Source: Halorussus rarus (GTDB lineage Archaea; Halobacteriota; Halobacteria; Halobacteriales; Haladaptataceae). From it: 64,000 nt of DNA. The position numbers were made by a program, and so were the translations under genes. Positions 52,886 to 60,790 of the stretch are shown in pieces. Position 1 is the first letter of the stretch, and each line of letters starts with the position of its first letter. The DNA lies in NCBI RefSeq assembly GCF_003369835.1, contig NZ_QPMJ01000001.1, forward strand, positions 1-64,000. Reading direction: 5' to 3'. A model generated the notes under the pieces. It ran no database searches, was not told where the DNA came from, and worked only from the letters and a program-made list of their open reading frames with translations.

Positions 52886-53458
52886 CTACCCGCTCCGCCA
52901 CACCCACCAGCCGAGCGCGGCGATACCGGCGCCCAGCAGCACGCCCGGGCCGACCGGAACCACCGCCTCGTCCGGGACGACGCCTCCGACCGCCAGCGAC
53001 AGCGAGGCGAACAGGCCGGCCGGAAGCGCGAACGCCAGCAGCGCCGCCCCCGCGCGGGGCGGGACCTCGTCCCAGAGCAGCCCCGCACCGAACCCGACCG
53101 CGCCGACGAGCGCGAGGAAGTACGACCACACCGAGATGGTCCACCCGATGAGGAACCCCCCGCCGACGTAGGCCGTCGACCCCGCGAGCGTACCGAGCAG
53201 CCCCGCGAAGAACGCGACGAACCCCGCGGTCGTCCCGGCGCCCCACGACGCCTGGGTCCGGGCGTAGTGGCCCGCGACCCCGACCGCCGCCAGCGCGAGC
53301 GCGAGGGGCAGGACGGCGTCGAGGGCGCCGTAGCCGAGCACCGACGCCCCGCGGTCGGCCGCGAACGTCAGCACCGCTCGCGCCGCCCACGCGAGTCCGC
53401 CCGCGACGCCAGCGACCCCGGTCGCGCGGAGGCGCCGCCCCGGCTCGCCCGGCGACAT
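52886..53458 (-). CDS. Multi-pass membrane protein, unknown function
   Basis: 190 aa with about six hydrophobic segments (near 13-33, 42-62, 74-96, 98-120, 134-157 and 165-187) and few charges. Gly/Ala-rich helices; no catalytic motif. Its ATG lies 4 bp after the stop of the DUF1028 gene on the same strand, so the two are probably one operon. Conserved haloarchaeal family of unknown role. Confidence 0.75.
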   Translation of the reverse strand: MSPGEPGRRLRATGVAGVAGGLAWAARAVLTFAADRGASVLGYGALDAVLPLALALAAVGVAGHYARTQASWGAGTTAGFVAFFAGLLGTLAGSTAYVGGGFLIGWTISVWSYFLALVGAVGFGAGLLWDEVPPRAGAALLAFALPAGLFASLSLAVGGVVPDEAVVPVGPGVLLGAGIAALGWWVWRSG

Positions 53459-53462
53459 GGCG

Positions 53463-54296
53463 CTACTCGCCGGTCGCGCCGGCGGTCTCGTCCTCGCCGC
53501 TGTCCGAACTCCCCGTCCCGTCCCCGTCGTCGGCCGCGTCCAGTTCGTCGTCCTCGTAGGCCTCCTCGTAGCGCTCGACCGCCGCCTCGAACCCCTCCCG
53601 GGCGAGTTCGTAGGTCTCGCGCAGGTCCGCGACCGGGGTCTCGGTCGCGTCGACCCGGAGGTCGTCGTAGTACGGCTCCATCTCCCGGTCCTCGGTCCGC
53701 TCCACGAGGAGCGCCGCGCTCTGGACCCTGAGGTCCTCGCGCTTGTCGCCGCCTTCGGCGTGGCCGGCTTCGAGGGCGTCGATGAGTCGCTCGGCGAGCG
53801 GCGCGTCGGCTTCGTCGTCCGGGCCGGGCGCGCGCTCCTCGTAGGCGTCGGCGGTCGCCTCGACCACGGACTCGCCGGTCAGCAGGTTGCCGGCGACGGT
53901 GAAGTTCCCGCGCTCGACGTGGCCGTACCAGCCCTTGCACTCCGCGCCCGAGAAGGCGAAGGTGCCGTCGGCGTCGACCCCGTGGAGCTGGCGCTGGGTC
54001 GCCCCGTCGTCGGCGTTGAGCAGCGCCTCCAGGGCGTCATCGACCGCCAGTCCGTCGTCGAGGTACTCGACGCCCTTCCGGCCGAGGTCGACGTTGACCA
54101 GGCTCTGCGTGGCCACCGCGCCGTTCTCGCTGGCGAACGGGCAGAGCGTGCCGACCGCCGGCAGCCGGGTCGTGACCGCGACGCCGAACCGGGTCTGCTC
54201 GTCGCCGTCTCGCGGCTCCGCCGCTCGACTGTCCGAGGCGGCCGCCTCGCTTCCTTCGTCGACGTACTCCTCGCGGACGCAGATGCTGAATGTCAC
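53463..54296 (-). CDS. DUF1028 (Ntn-hydrolase-like) family protein
   Basis: 277 aa from GTG 54296. The mature start VTFSICVREEY matches the family, which begins TFSI(V/A)A(R/Y)D. Further family words: FGVAVTTRLPAVGTLCPFAS, GAVATQSLVNVDLGRKGVEY, TQRQLHGVDADGTFAFSGAE, YEERAPGPDDEADAPLAERL. The threonine after the initiator may act as N-terminal nucleophile, as in Ntn hydrolases (inference). Compared with relatives it has an Asp/Ser/Glu insertion near residues 15-35 and an acidic disordered C-terminus (last 40 residues). Confidence 0.85.
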   Translation of the reverse strand: MTFSICVREEYVDEGSEAAASDSRAAEPRDGDEQTRFGVAVTTRLPAVGTLCPFASENGAVATQSLVNVDLGRKGVEYLDDGLAVDDALEALLNADDGATQRQLHGVDADGTFAFSGAECKGWYGHVERGNFTVAGNLLTGESVVEATADAYEERAPGPDDEADAPLAERLIDALEAGHAEGGDKREDLRVQSAALLVERTEDREMEPYYDDLRVDATETPVADLRETYELAREGFEAAVERYEEAYEDDELDAADDGDGTGSSDSGEDETAGATGE

Positions 54297-54476
54297 GACT
54301 CGAACGACGACCCCGCGGGCCAAAAAACTCGGTCTGCCGGCAGGTCGCCGGCGGTAATCCGTGGCCCCGGCGGCCGTCGCGAGCCCCCTCGGGCGACCCG
54401 CAGGTCCGCCGCGGTCGGGAACCTTGCACGGCCGTCTGACGTAAGAACTATACCGTCTCGACCGGCCCATGTGCCT

Positions 54477-54833
54477 ATGGGCTTCATGAGCAAGATCCTC
54501 GGGGACCGGGACGCACACACGGCCGAGGACTACGTGGAACTCAACCTCGACGACTTCGACACGGCGTCGGGCGACGCCGCGATGCAGGTCCACATCGCCG
54601 AGATTCAGGGCCAGCAGGACGTCATCGCCATCAAGGACGCCATCTACGACGGCGACCTCGTGGTCGCGGACATCACCCGGCTCCGGACCGAGGACACCAC
54701 GGTCGAGCGCATCACCAACGAACTCCAGCAGGTCGCCCGCGAGGTCGACGGCGACATCGTCCAGAAGGGCGACGACCAGATCCTGGTCACCCCGACCGGC
54801 GTGAAGGTCAGCCGCGAGAAGCTCTCGCGCTGA
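54477..54833 (+). CDS. sepF: Cell-division protein SepF (archaeal)
   Basis: 118 aa from ATG 54477. The N-terminus MGFMSKILGD is the short amphipathic membrane-targeting helix, and the globular part (AMQVHIAEIQGQQDVIAIKD, LVVADITRLRTEDTTVERIT, DGDIVQKGDDQILVTPTGVK) is the SepF fold. Known: in Haloferax SepF anchors FtsZ to the membrane and is essential for division. An AT-rich word (AGAACTATACC near 54444-54454) about 25 bp upstream suggests a leaderless transcript. Confidence 0.93.
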   Translation: MGFMSKILGDRDAHTAEDYVELNLDDFDTASGDAAMQVHIAEIQGQQDVIAIKDAIYDGDLVVADITRLRTEDTTVERITNELQQVAREVDGDIVQKGDDQILVTPTGVKVSREKLSR

Positions 54834-54847
54834 CCCCGACTTCTCCT

Positions 54848-56356
54848 CTATCTCAGCGCGCGCTCGACGCTGCTCGCCACGCTCCTCGCTCGCTCGGCGA
54901 GGTCGGGCGCGACGTCTCCGGTTTCCACGGCGTCGTCGAGTTCGTCGTCGTCGACGCGCTCGACCCCGCCGTCCGGGAACTTCACCACGTCGACGTGGAG
55001 GTCGACGTACCGGGCGGCGCCGGGGAACAGCTCGACCGGCGTGCAGACGTTGACGTAGGTCCCCTTGCTCGCGCCGTCCTCGCTCCGGTAGACCGTGGGG
55101 TACCACCACCGGCCCTCCCGGAACTTCGTGACTGCGACGTCGCCGCGCTCGCGGTCGGTCCCGAGCGCGTCGTAGGTGCCCCGCCCCGACATCTCGCGGC
55201 GGACCGTCACCTTCCCCGATTCGGGGTCGCACTCGGTGACCTCCCCGCGGCCGAGCGAGAAGCACCGGCCGTCGGGCTTGCCGTGGGCGATCTCGACGCG
55301 GTCGCCCTCGCTCGGCCCGAACTGCCGGAGCGCCGCCCCGGTGGGGAAGTCGTCGTCCGCAGTACCGAGCCCTTCAGTTTCCGCCCACAGGTCCTCGACG
55401 AAGTCCACCGCCGCGCTGGCCGACTCCCGGGCGGCCTTCACGCGGTGGTGGCCCGGCATCGTCGTCGTGACGGTCCGGCGGTCGGCGTCCAGTCCGAACC
55501 GCGACTCCCGGCCGAACCAGCACCACGTCGTCGCCTCGGGCGCGACCAGTCGACGGGGCAGGTCGCCCCGGTCGGCGTCCGCGGGGGAGCCGGGCGCCTC
55601 CGCGAGCGCGTCGTCGACCGCCTCGGCACGGTCGCCCGCCCGGCCGAGCGCGTCGTCCATCGCGTCCATGCTCGCGTCCTCGGCGGCGTACTCCCAGCGG
55701 ACGCCCCAGCCGTCGGGCACCTCGGTCGGGAGCATCTCGGTCGTCCGGGCGAGCTCTGTCCGGGTCGCCTCGTCGCCCGCCGCGACCACCCGGTCGACGC
55801 CGGTCGAGAGGCTGGCGACCCCGCCGAACACCTGCACCTCGGTGCCGAGGACCGGCCGGTGGTCGGCCCACGGCGGAGCGGGGTCGTGGACCTGGACCCG
55901 GACGCGGTCGCCCTCGTCGACGCGGCGGTCGACCCTCCCGAACGAGAGGTACCCCTCGCGGACGCCGAGGTCGACGACCGCGCCGCCGCCGAGGGTGTCG
56001 GTCACCGCCGCGTCGAAGACCGCGCCGCGCGGGGCCGGGTCCGGCCACCGGAATGCGTCGACGCCGACCGCGGCGAGGTCGTCGGCGACGGCCTCCACGG
56101 CGTCGGGGGTCCCCGAGACGCCGTCGGACTCGCTTCGCTCGCCCGACGAGCCTCCGGTCGCACCGCTCCCGGAGACGCCGACGCCCTGCCGGTCGTCGGT
56201 GGTCTCGACCGTGACGTCGTACTCGACGGCGTCGAAGTCGGCGTCGAACCGCCGCCGGATGGGCGGCGAGGCCTGGACGACGTCGAAGTCTTCGCGGAGG
56301 CGCTCGGTCAGTGCGGTCGTGTAGATGCCGCGAACGCGAACACGGGCGCGGCTCAT
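54848..56356 (-). CDS. fau-1: RNase FAU-1 (RNase E/G-like, AU-1 family)
   Basis: 502 aa from ATG 56356 (MSRARVRVRGIYTTALTERL). The middle (GGGAVVDLGVREGYLSFGRV, RVRVQVHDPAPPWADHRPVL) carries the S1-like part, and the C-terminal third (GRGTYDALGTDRERGDVAVT, YVDLHVDVVKFPDGGVERVD) the DUF402-type domain. Known: FAU-1 binds AU-rich RNA and has RNase E/G-type activity. Residues about 58-82 are a low-complexity insert containing GGSSGERSESDG, absent from the expected fold. The start overlaps the stop of the gene upstream by 4 bp (ATGA), indicating coupling. Confidence 0.9.
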   Translation of the reverse strand: MSRARVRVRGIYTTALTERLREDFDVVQASPPIRRRFDADFDAVEYDVTVETTDDRQGVGVSGSGATGGSSGERSESDGVSGTPDAVEAVADDLAAVGVDAFRWPDPAPRGAVFDAAVTDTLGGGAVVDLGVREGYLSFGRVDRRVDEGDRVRVQVHDPAPPWADHRPVLGTEVQVFGGVASLSTGVDRVVAAGDEATRTELARTTEMLPTEVPDGWGVRWEYAAEDASMDAMDDALGRAGDRAEAVDDALAEAPGSPADADRGDLPRRLVAPEATTWCWFGRESRFGLDADRRTVTTTMPGHHRVKAARESASAAVDFVEDLWAETEGLGTADDDFPTGAALRQFGPSEGDRVEIAHGKPDGRCFSLGRGEVTECDPESGKVTVRREMSGRGTYDALGTDRERGDVAVTKFREGRWWYPTVYRSEDGASKGTYVNVCTPVELFPGAARYVDLHVDVVKFPDGGVERVDDDELDDAVETGDVAPDLAERARSVASSVERALR

Positions 56357-56727
56357 AGCTCCTCGTGGTCGGCGGCGAACCGAACCCGGTCGTGGATTGT
56401 CGGGCCGAGCGTCAGTTCGACCACCTCGTCGCTCAGCACCCGGCCGCCCTCGACGTAGACGCCCCACGAGTCGAACCGGAGCCAGCCCCGGACGTCCTCG
56501 CTGTGGGTGAACAGGTCGGCGTACTCGACGGCGTGCTCGGGGTACTCGTCGGCGCTGTGGGTCAGGTCCATGTCGGAGTACACCGTCTCGCGGTCCTCGA
56601 AGAACGATTCCAGTTCGTCGGCCGCGCGCTCCGCGTCGGCGGCCGCGGCGTCCGCGGCCTCCCGGAGCGTCTCCTCGGGGACGCCCGCCTCGCGGAGCGC
56701 CCGGCGGATGCGGGGGTCGAGGCTCAT
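56353..56727 (-). CDS. Haloarchaeal conserved protein coupled to FAU-1
   Basis: 124 aa. Helical N-terminus (RIRRALREAGVPEETLREAA then ADAAAADAERAADELESFFE) and a beta-rich C-terminal part (GWLRFDSWGVYVEGGRVLSD, VELTLGPTIHDRVRFA). No known motif. It overlaps FAU-1 by 4 bp and is probably first gene of the pair, so a link to RNA processing is possible. I recall it as a haloarchaeal family of unknown function. Confidence 0.75.
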   Translation of the reverse strand: MSLDPRIRRALREAGVPEETLREAADAAAADAERAADELESFFEDRETVYSDMDLTHSADEYPEHAVEYADLFTHSEDVRGWLRFDSWGVYVEGGRVLSDEVVELTLGPTIHDRVRFAADHEEL

Positions 56728-56802
56728 ACCGGACGGTCGGGCGGCGTTCCCTTCGGTGTAGCGGTTCGGGCGAGAAGAGACGTGGTCGTCGATTGGTACC
56801 GG

Positions 56803-56843
56803 GGGTCGTCGGATGACGGGGTCGTCGGATGACGGGGTCGTCG
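56803..56843. repeat. Short 16-bp tandem repeat
   Basis: GGGTCGTCGGATGACG occurs twice in direct succession and a third, diverged time (GGGTCGTCGGGCGACG). It lies in the 165-bp spacer between two minus-strand genes. Probably replication slippage; no function seen. Confidence 0.6.
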
Positions 56844-56892
56844 GGCGACGGGCGTCCGTCGGTCAGTTCCAGGTCGTGCGGCGTTCGGTCGC

Positions 56893-57075
56893 TCAGTCGT
56901 CGGCCGGCACGGTACCGGTCCAGTTGGCGTCAGTGGCGGCGCTGGTCGGCCCCAGGTCGGGCGTCCCGCGCTCCTCGTCCGCGGTCTCCTCGGCTCGCTC
57001 GTCCTCCGCGTTCTCGTCCCCGCTCGGCGGGGCTGTGTACATGAGTCCTCGGCTCTCGCTGCGGTACGTCGTCAT
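56893..57075 (-). CDS. Small acidic hypothetical protein
   Basis: 60 aa from ATG 57075. The N-terminus MTTYRSESRGLMYTAPPSG is followed by a Glu/Asp/Ala-rich disordered stretch and a C-terminal LGPTSAATDANWTGTVPADD. No cysteines and no membrane segment. Composition is haloarchaeal, but without comparison this could still be a chance frame. It diverges from the PrsW gene. Confidence 0.45.
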   Translation of the reverse strand: MTTYRSESRGLMYTAPPSGDENAEDERAEETADEERGTPDLGPTSAATDANWTGTVPADD

Positions 57076-57205
57076 ACCGAAAGCTGAGTCCCGTTCTCCA
57101 TGATAAGCGTTCCCCTGTCCATCCTAATGGTGTATTATCACAACTAAGGGCTCTTAGGTCCGTCGGGAGCCAGATAATTGGTACTGGGATTCCTACCCCC
57201 GGTCG

Positions 57206-58321
57206 ATGGCACGTGACCGCGACCCGATAGAAGAAGGCGCGACCGACTCGGCGGACCTCTACGACGTCGCGACCTGGGAGCCCCGGAGCTGGCTCGACCG
57301 ACTGTCAGGCGGCGTCTACCGCGGCACGCGGCGGCTGGGCCACGCCGTCGTGATCCTCCTCGCGCTGGCCATCCTCGTCGCGCAGTTCGCGCTGACCGGC
57401 CTGGCGGCCGTCAGCGATCCGGTCATCGGCGCGTTCGTCCTGCTGTCGGTCGTGCCCGCGTTCGGGCTCGCGGCGTACATCTGGTACGCCGACGTGACCA
57501 CGTCCGAACCGCTCGTGCTGCTCGTCGGGACCTTCCTGCTCGGCGTCCTGTTCGCCGGCTTCGCCGCCATCATCAACACCGTCGCGGCGGCGGTCACGCT
57601 CGTCCCGGTCGTGGGGATGGCGCTGTTCTTCTACGTCGTGGTCGCGCCGGTCGAAGAGACCGTGAAGTGGCTCGCGATCCGGCTCTACGCCTTCCGGAGC
57701 GACCGGTTCGACGCGGTCATCGACGGCGCGGTGTACGGCGCGATGGCGGGCCTGGGCTTCGCCACCATCGAGAACGCCATCTACATCACCCAGGGCATCG
57801 CCGACGTCGGCACCGTCGGCCAGCAGCAGATCGCGTCGGCGGGTCAGACCGCCGCGGTCCGACTGCTCGCCGGCCCGGGTCACGTCATCTACTCGGCGTT
57901 CGCGGGCTACTACCTCGGTCTCGCCAAGTTCAACCGCGAGAACGCCGGCCCCATCGTGGTCAAGGGGCTGCTCATCGCGGCGTTCATCCACGCGACCTAC
58001 AACACGCTGGTCACCTATCTCGACCCGATCCTGTCGCTGCTGGGGGTCGCGGTCGCGCCGGGCGTGGCGTTCATCGGCTTCGTGCTGGTGTACGACGGGG
58101 TCTTCGGCTACCTGCTCTACCGGAAGATCGCCCGCTACCGCGACGCCTACCGCCAGGTCAACATGAACGAGAGCGTCTCCTTCGAGGAGAGTCGCGTCGG
58201 CCGCGACCGCGCCGACTTCGAGGAGTCGACCGACGGCATCGGCGACTACGAGTCAGCCGAGTCGTCCGCCGAGCGCCGACGCGCCGAGGGTCCCTACGCC
58301 GACGACGACCGGTCCGAGTAA
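57206..58321 (+). CDS. prsW: PrsW-family intramembrane metalloprotease
   Basis: 371 aa with about eight hydrophobic segments between residues 45 and 315. Motifs of the PrsW/CPBP superfamily: VVAPVEETVKWLAIRLYAFR (EExxxR/K type), GPGHVIYSAFAGYYLG and FIHATYNTL (two His ligands). GLGFATIENAIYI supplies the conserved FxxxEN segment. Known: PrsW in Bacillus cleaves an anti-sigma factor; archaeal substrates are unknown. The last 60 residues are charged and disordered. An AT-rich stretch at 57122-57143 is a likely promoter. Confidence 0.92.
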   Translation: MARDRDPIEEGATDSADLYDVATWEPRSWLDRLSGGVYRGTRRLGHAVVILLALAILVAQFALTGLAAVSDPVIGAFVLLSVVPAFGLAAYIWYADVTTSEPLVLLVGTFLLGVLFAGFAAIINTVAAAVTLVPVVGMALFFYVVVAPVEETVKWLAIRLYAFRSDRFDAVIDGAVYGAMAGLGFATIENAIYITQGIADVGTVGQQQIASAGQTAAVRLLAGPGHVIYSAFAGYYLGLAKFNRENAGPIVVKGLLIAAFIHATYNTLVTYLDPILSLLGVAVAPGVAFIGFVLVYDGVFGYLLYRKIARYRDAYRQVNMNESVSFEESRVGRDRADFEESTDGIGDYESAESSAERRRAEGPYADDDRSE

Positions 58322-58345
58322 CACCGACGGGTCGCGTCCGAATTC

Positions 58346-58963
58346 TCACGCCAGCGGGTCGCCACCGGCGACCCGGTCGGCCAGCCACCACCCGACCGCG
58401 CCCGAGAGCCCGCCGAACGCGCCGAACGACACGGGCAGGACGACGCCGACGCCGGCCACCGCCGCGTCGAACGCGGCGACCGCGACGACCCGCTGGACGT
58501 CGTAGGCCGCCAGCGTGACGCACAGCGCGCCGCCGAGCCCGCAGGCCAGCGCGCCGTGGCGGAGCCCGTCGAGCAGGCCGTCGGCCGTTCGATAGCCGAC
58601 CGTCACGCCGATGGTCGCGACCGCGAGCGCGGTCAGCGCCGCGCCGTCGACCCGGAGCGGGTCGGCGACGAGGTGGACCAGGCCGAACCGGACGAACACC
58701 GCGGCCGATCCGAGCGCGACCGCGAGCCGGTCGGCGTTCGAGAGGCCGGTCTCGCACCCGCGCCAGCGACCGAACGGCGCGGCCGTCCGCCGGCGCTCGA
58801 CCGCCCGGTCGAAGGCGACGACGACCAGGCCCACCAGCCCGGTGCCGAGCAGCCCCGCGCCGGCCGTCGTCGGCGTCGGCTGGGCGCCGGGGGCGAGCGC
58901 CGCGGCGCCGACGGCGACGCCGCCGGCGACGACCAGTCCGACGAGGAGTCCCGCGATTCGCAT
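58346..58963 (-). CDS. Gly/Ala-rich multi-pass membrane protein, unknown function
   Basis: 205 aa with about six hydrophobic segments (near 3-24, 36-52, 78-97, 107-122, 129-150 and 158-180). No charged residues within helices that would suggest transport chemistry and no recognised motif. Convergent with prsW. Likely a haloarchaeal membrane protein of unknown role. Confidence 0.7.
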   Translation of the reverse strand: MRIAGLLVGLVVAGGVAVGAAALAPGAQPTPTTAGAGLLGTGLVGLVVVAFDRAVERRRTAAPFGRWRGCETGLSNADRLAVALGSAAVFVRFGLVHLVADPLRVDGAALTALAVATIGVTVGYRTADGLLDGLRHGALACGLGGALCVTLAAYDVQRVVAVAAFDAAVAGVGVVLPVSFGAFGGLSGAVGWWLADRVAGGDPLA

Positions 58964-59044
58964 CGGGTTCCGGTTTCGATGCTTCGGTAAAAAAGGCTCG
59001 TCAGACTCGTTTCGGAAATCGGAGGGGTCGGCGGGTTCCGGCCG

Positions 59045-59749
59045 TCACCGTTCGGGCGCTTCCAGAACCTCCGCCGTCGTCGCGTCGTCGGACTCGACCC
59101 CCGCGTCGTCGAGCAGTCGCTCGGCGTACTTCGCGATGACGTCGACCTCGAGGTGGACCGGGTCGCCGACCGACTTCACCGAGAGGTTGGTCACCGCCCT
59201 GGTCTCGGGGATGATGGCGACCGTGAAGGTGTCCTCGCCGCGCTCGGCCACCGTGAGGCTGATGCCGTCGACCGCGACCGACCCCTTGTCGACGACGTAC
59301 TTGCCGTACCCCTCGGGGATCGCGAACTCGTACTCCCAGCCGCCTCGCGGCTCGCTTCGCTCACCGCTCGGCTCCTCCGAGGCGGCGCGCGCCTCGCCAT
59401 CCTCTCCTACTTCGCGCACGTCCGCGACCTCTGCGGTGGCGTCGACGTGGCCCTGCACGACGTGGCCGTCGAACCGGCCGTCGGCGGGCATGGCGCGCTC
59501 GAGGTTCACCGGGTCGCCCGGTTCGACGTCGCCGAGGTAGGTCTTCGCGACCGTCTCGCTCGCGAGGAACACCTCGAACCAGTCGGGTCCGTGGTCCTCG
59601 ACCGTGAGACAGACGCCGCTGACGCTGACGCTCTGGCCGCGGTCGAGGTCGCCCGTCACCTCGTCGCCCGCCACGCGGAGCCGCCGCCCGTCGTCTGCCG
59701 CGGTGACGTCGGCGACTTCGCCGGCCTCCTCAACGATTCCGGTAAACAT
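59045..59749 (-). CDS. ribE: Riboflavin synthase (alpha-subunit type)
   Basis: 234 aa. The N-terminus MFTGIVEEAGEV is diagnostic. Two lumazine-synthase-product-binding repeats follow: VSVSGVCLTVEDHG in the first and VVQGHVDATAEV then VDGISLTVAERGEDTFTVAI in the second. It dismutates two dimethylribityllumazines to riboflavin. Usual length is about 200; an insert at about residues 117-137 containing EEPSGERSEPRGG explains the excess. Haloarchaea use this bacterial-type enzyme rather than the archaeal RibC. Ends with an acidic tail. Confidence 0.93.
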   Translation of the reverse strand: MFTGIVEEAGEVADVTAADDGRRLRVAGDEVTGDLDRGQSVSVSGVCLTVEDHGPDWFEVFLASETVAKTYLGDVEPGDPVNLERAMPADGRFDGHVVQGHVDATAEVADVREVGEDGEARAASEEPSGERSEPRGGWEYEFAIPEGYGKYVVDKGSVAVDGISLTVAERGEDTFTVAIIPETRAVTNLSVKSVGDPVHLEVDVIAKYAERLLDDAGVESDDATTAEVLEAPER

Positions 59750-59910
59750 ACCAGATTTGTGGTGACGGTCGAGTGAAAAGGGTTGCGGAGTCGACCGTCG
59801 GCGGGCGAGCGTCCGTTCGGACGCGGGAGCGTTTTCGCTCCTCTCGTCGCGTCGGTCCGCTCGGGACGTACCCGCGAGGTTTTTGCCCGCTCGCTCGGAA
59901 CCGACGGGTG

Positions 59911-60150
59911 ATGAAGGGCATCATCGGCACGCTCCAGCTGGCGGCGACGCTGGTCTTCGCGCTCCCGCTCGGCCTGCTCGGCGTCCGGCTCCTGCTCGAC
60001 GGCCAGCGCCTGCTGGGCGGCCTCTTCGTGGCCGTGGCGGTCGCGATGGTCGCGCTGGAGGAGTACCTGACCACGCCGACCGACGTTCCGGCCGCCGTCG
60101 CCGAGAAGACGGTGAGCAAGGTCGTCGAGACGCCCGACGACGAGGAGTGA
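59911..60150 (+). CDS. Small membrane protein, unknown function
   Basis: 79 aa from ATG 59911 (a GTG immediately upstream is possible). Two hydrophobic segments (about 4-25 and 33-50: LLGGLFVAVAVAMVALEEYL) and a charged C-terminus (TVSKVVETPDDEE). Conserved type in haloarchaea as I recall; function unknown. The upstream frame to 59773 is not protein-like. Confidence 0.65.
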   Translation: MKGIIGTLQLAATLVFALPLGLLGVRLLLDGQRLLGGLFVAVAVAMVALEEYLTTPTDVPAAVAEKTVSKVVETPDDEE

Positions 60151-60177
60151 TCTCGCGGTCCGACCGGCCTCTCGACA

Positions 60178-60723
60178 CTAACCGTCCGGGCGCTCCCGGA
60201 CCTGGATCCGCGGGCTCGGCCCCTGGGACGCGAACTCCTCGATCTCGCCGTCGTCGCGGAGCCGCTTGATGCGGTCCCGGACCTCCTGTTCGTCCAGGTC
60301 CGCGACTATCTTGGCCACTCGGGCGACCTTCTGTTCCGGGACGCCCTCGTCGGTGACCGCCTCCTGCACCTGGCCCTCGGGCTCGGTGACGTCCGTCTGG
60401 AGTGTCTCGATGATGTCTTTGACGTCGTCGGTCCCCCCGAGGCGCTCGTGCCACTCCGGCGGGTAGTTGCTGATGCGGCCGTCCCCGACCTCGTAGAGGC
60501 GCTTGCCGGATTCCCAGTCGTCGCTGTCGGTGAGCCGGTCGTCGAGCGCGGATTCGTCCACGTCGAAGTACGCCGCGTCGGCGTACGCCGCGATGGTCTC
60601 CCGGTCGACGCCCGGGACGCCGGGCTCGTGGTAGGTCTCGATGAGCCGGACGAACTCGTCTAACCGGAGCGTCTCCTGATGTTCCTCGAGCTCCGCGACG
60701 ACCTCCTCTTTCAGTTCGGTCAT
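60178..60723 (-). CDS. Cytoplasmic helical protein with winged-helix-like C-terminus
   Basis: 181 aa from ATG 60723 (MTELKEEVVAELEEHQETLR). Rich in Glu/Asp; the middle contains GDGRISNYPPEWHERLGG, and the C-terminal 70 residues (VPEQKVARVAKIVADLDEQE, VRDRIKRLRDDGEIEEFASQ) resemble a small winged helix. No family recognised. It lies 67 bp downstream of the chemoreceptor stop, on the same strand. Confidence 0.65.
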   Translation of the reverse strand: MTELKEEVVAELEEHQETLRLDEFVRLIETYHEPGVPGVDRETIAAYADAAYFDVDESALDDRLTDSDDWESGKRLYEVGDGRISNYPPEWHERLGGTDDVKDIIETLQTDVTEPEGQVQEAVTDEGVPEQKVARVAKIVADLDEQEVRDRIKRLRDDGEIEEFASQGPSPRIQVRERPDG

Positions 60724-60790
60724 GCGCGGCACTAGCGGACAGGGCGCAAAAAGGCGACTGGCTGCACCACCGGCGAGGGGCGGGGACGGG

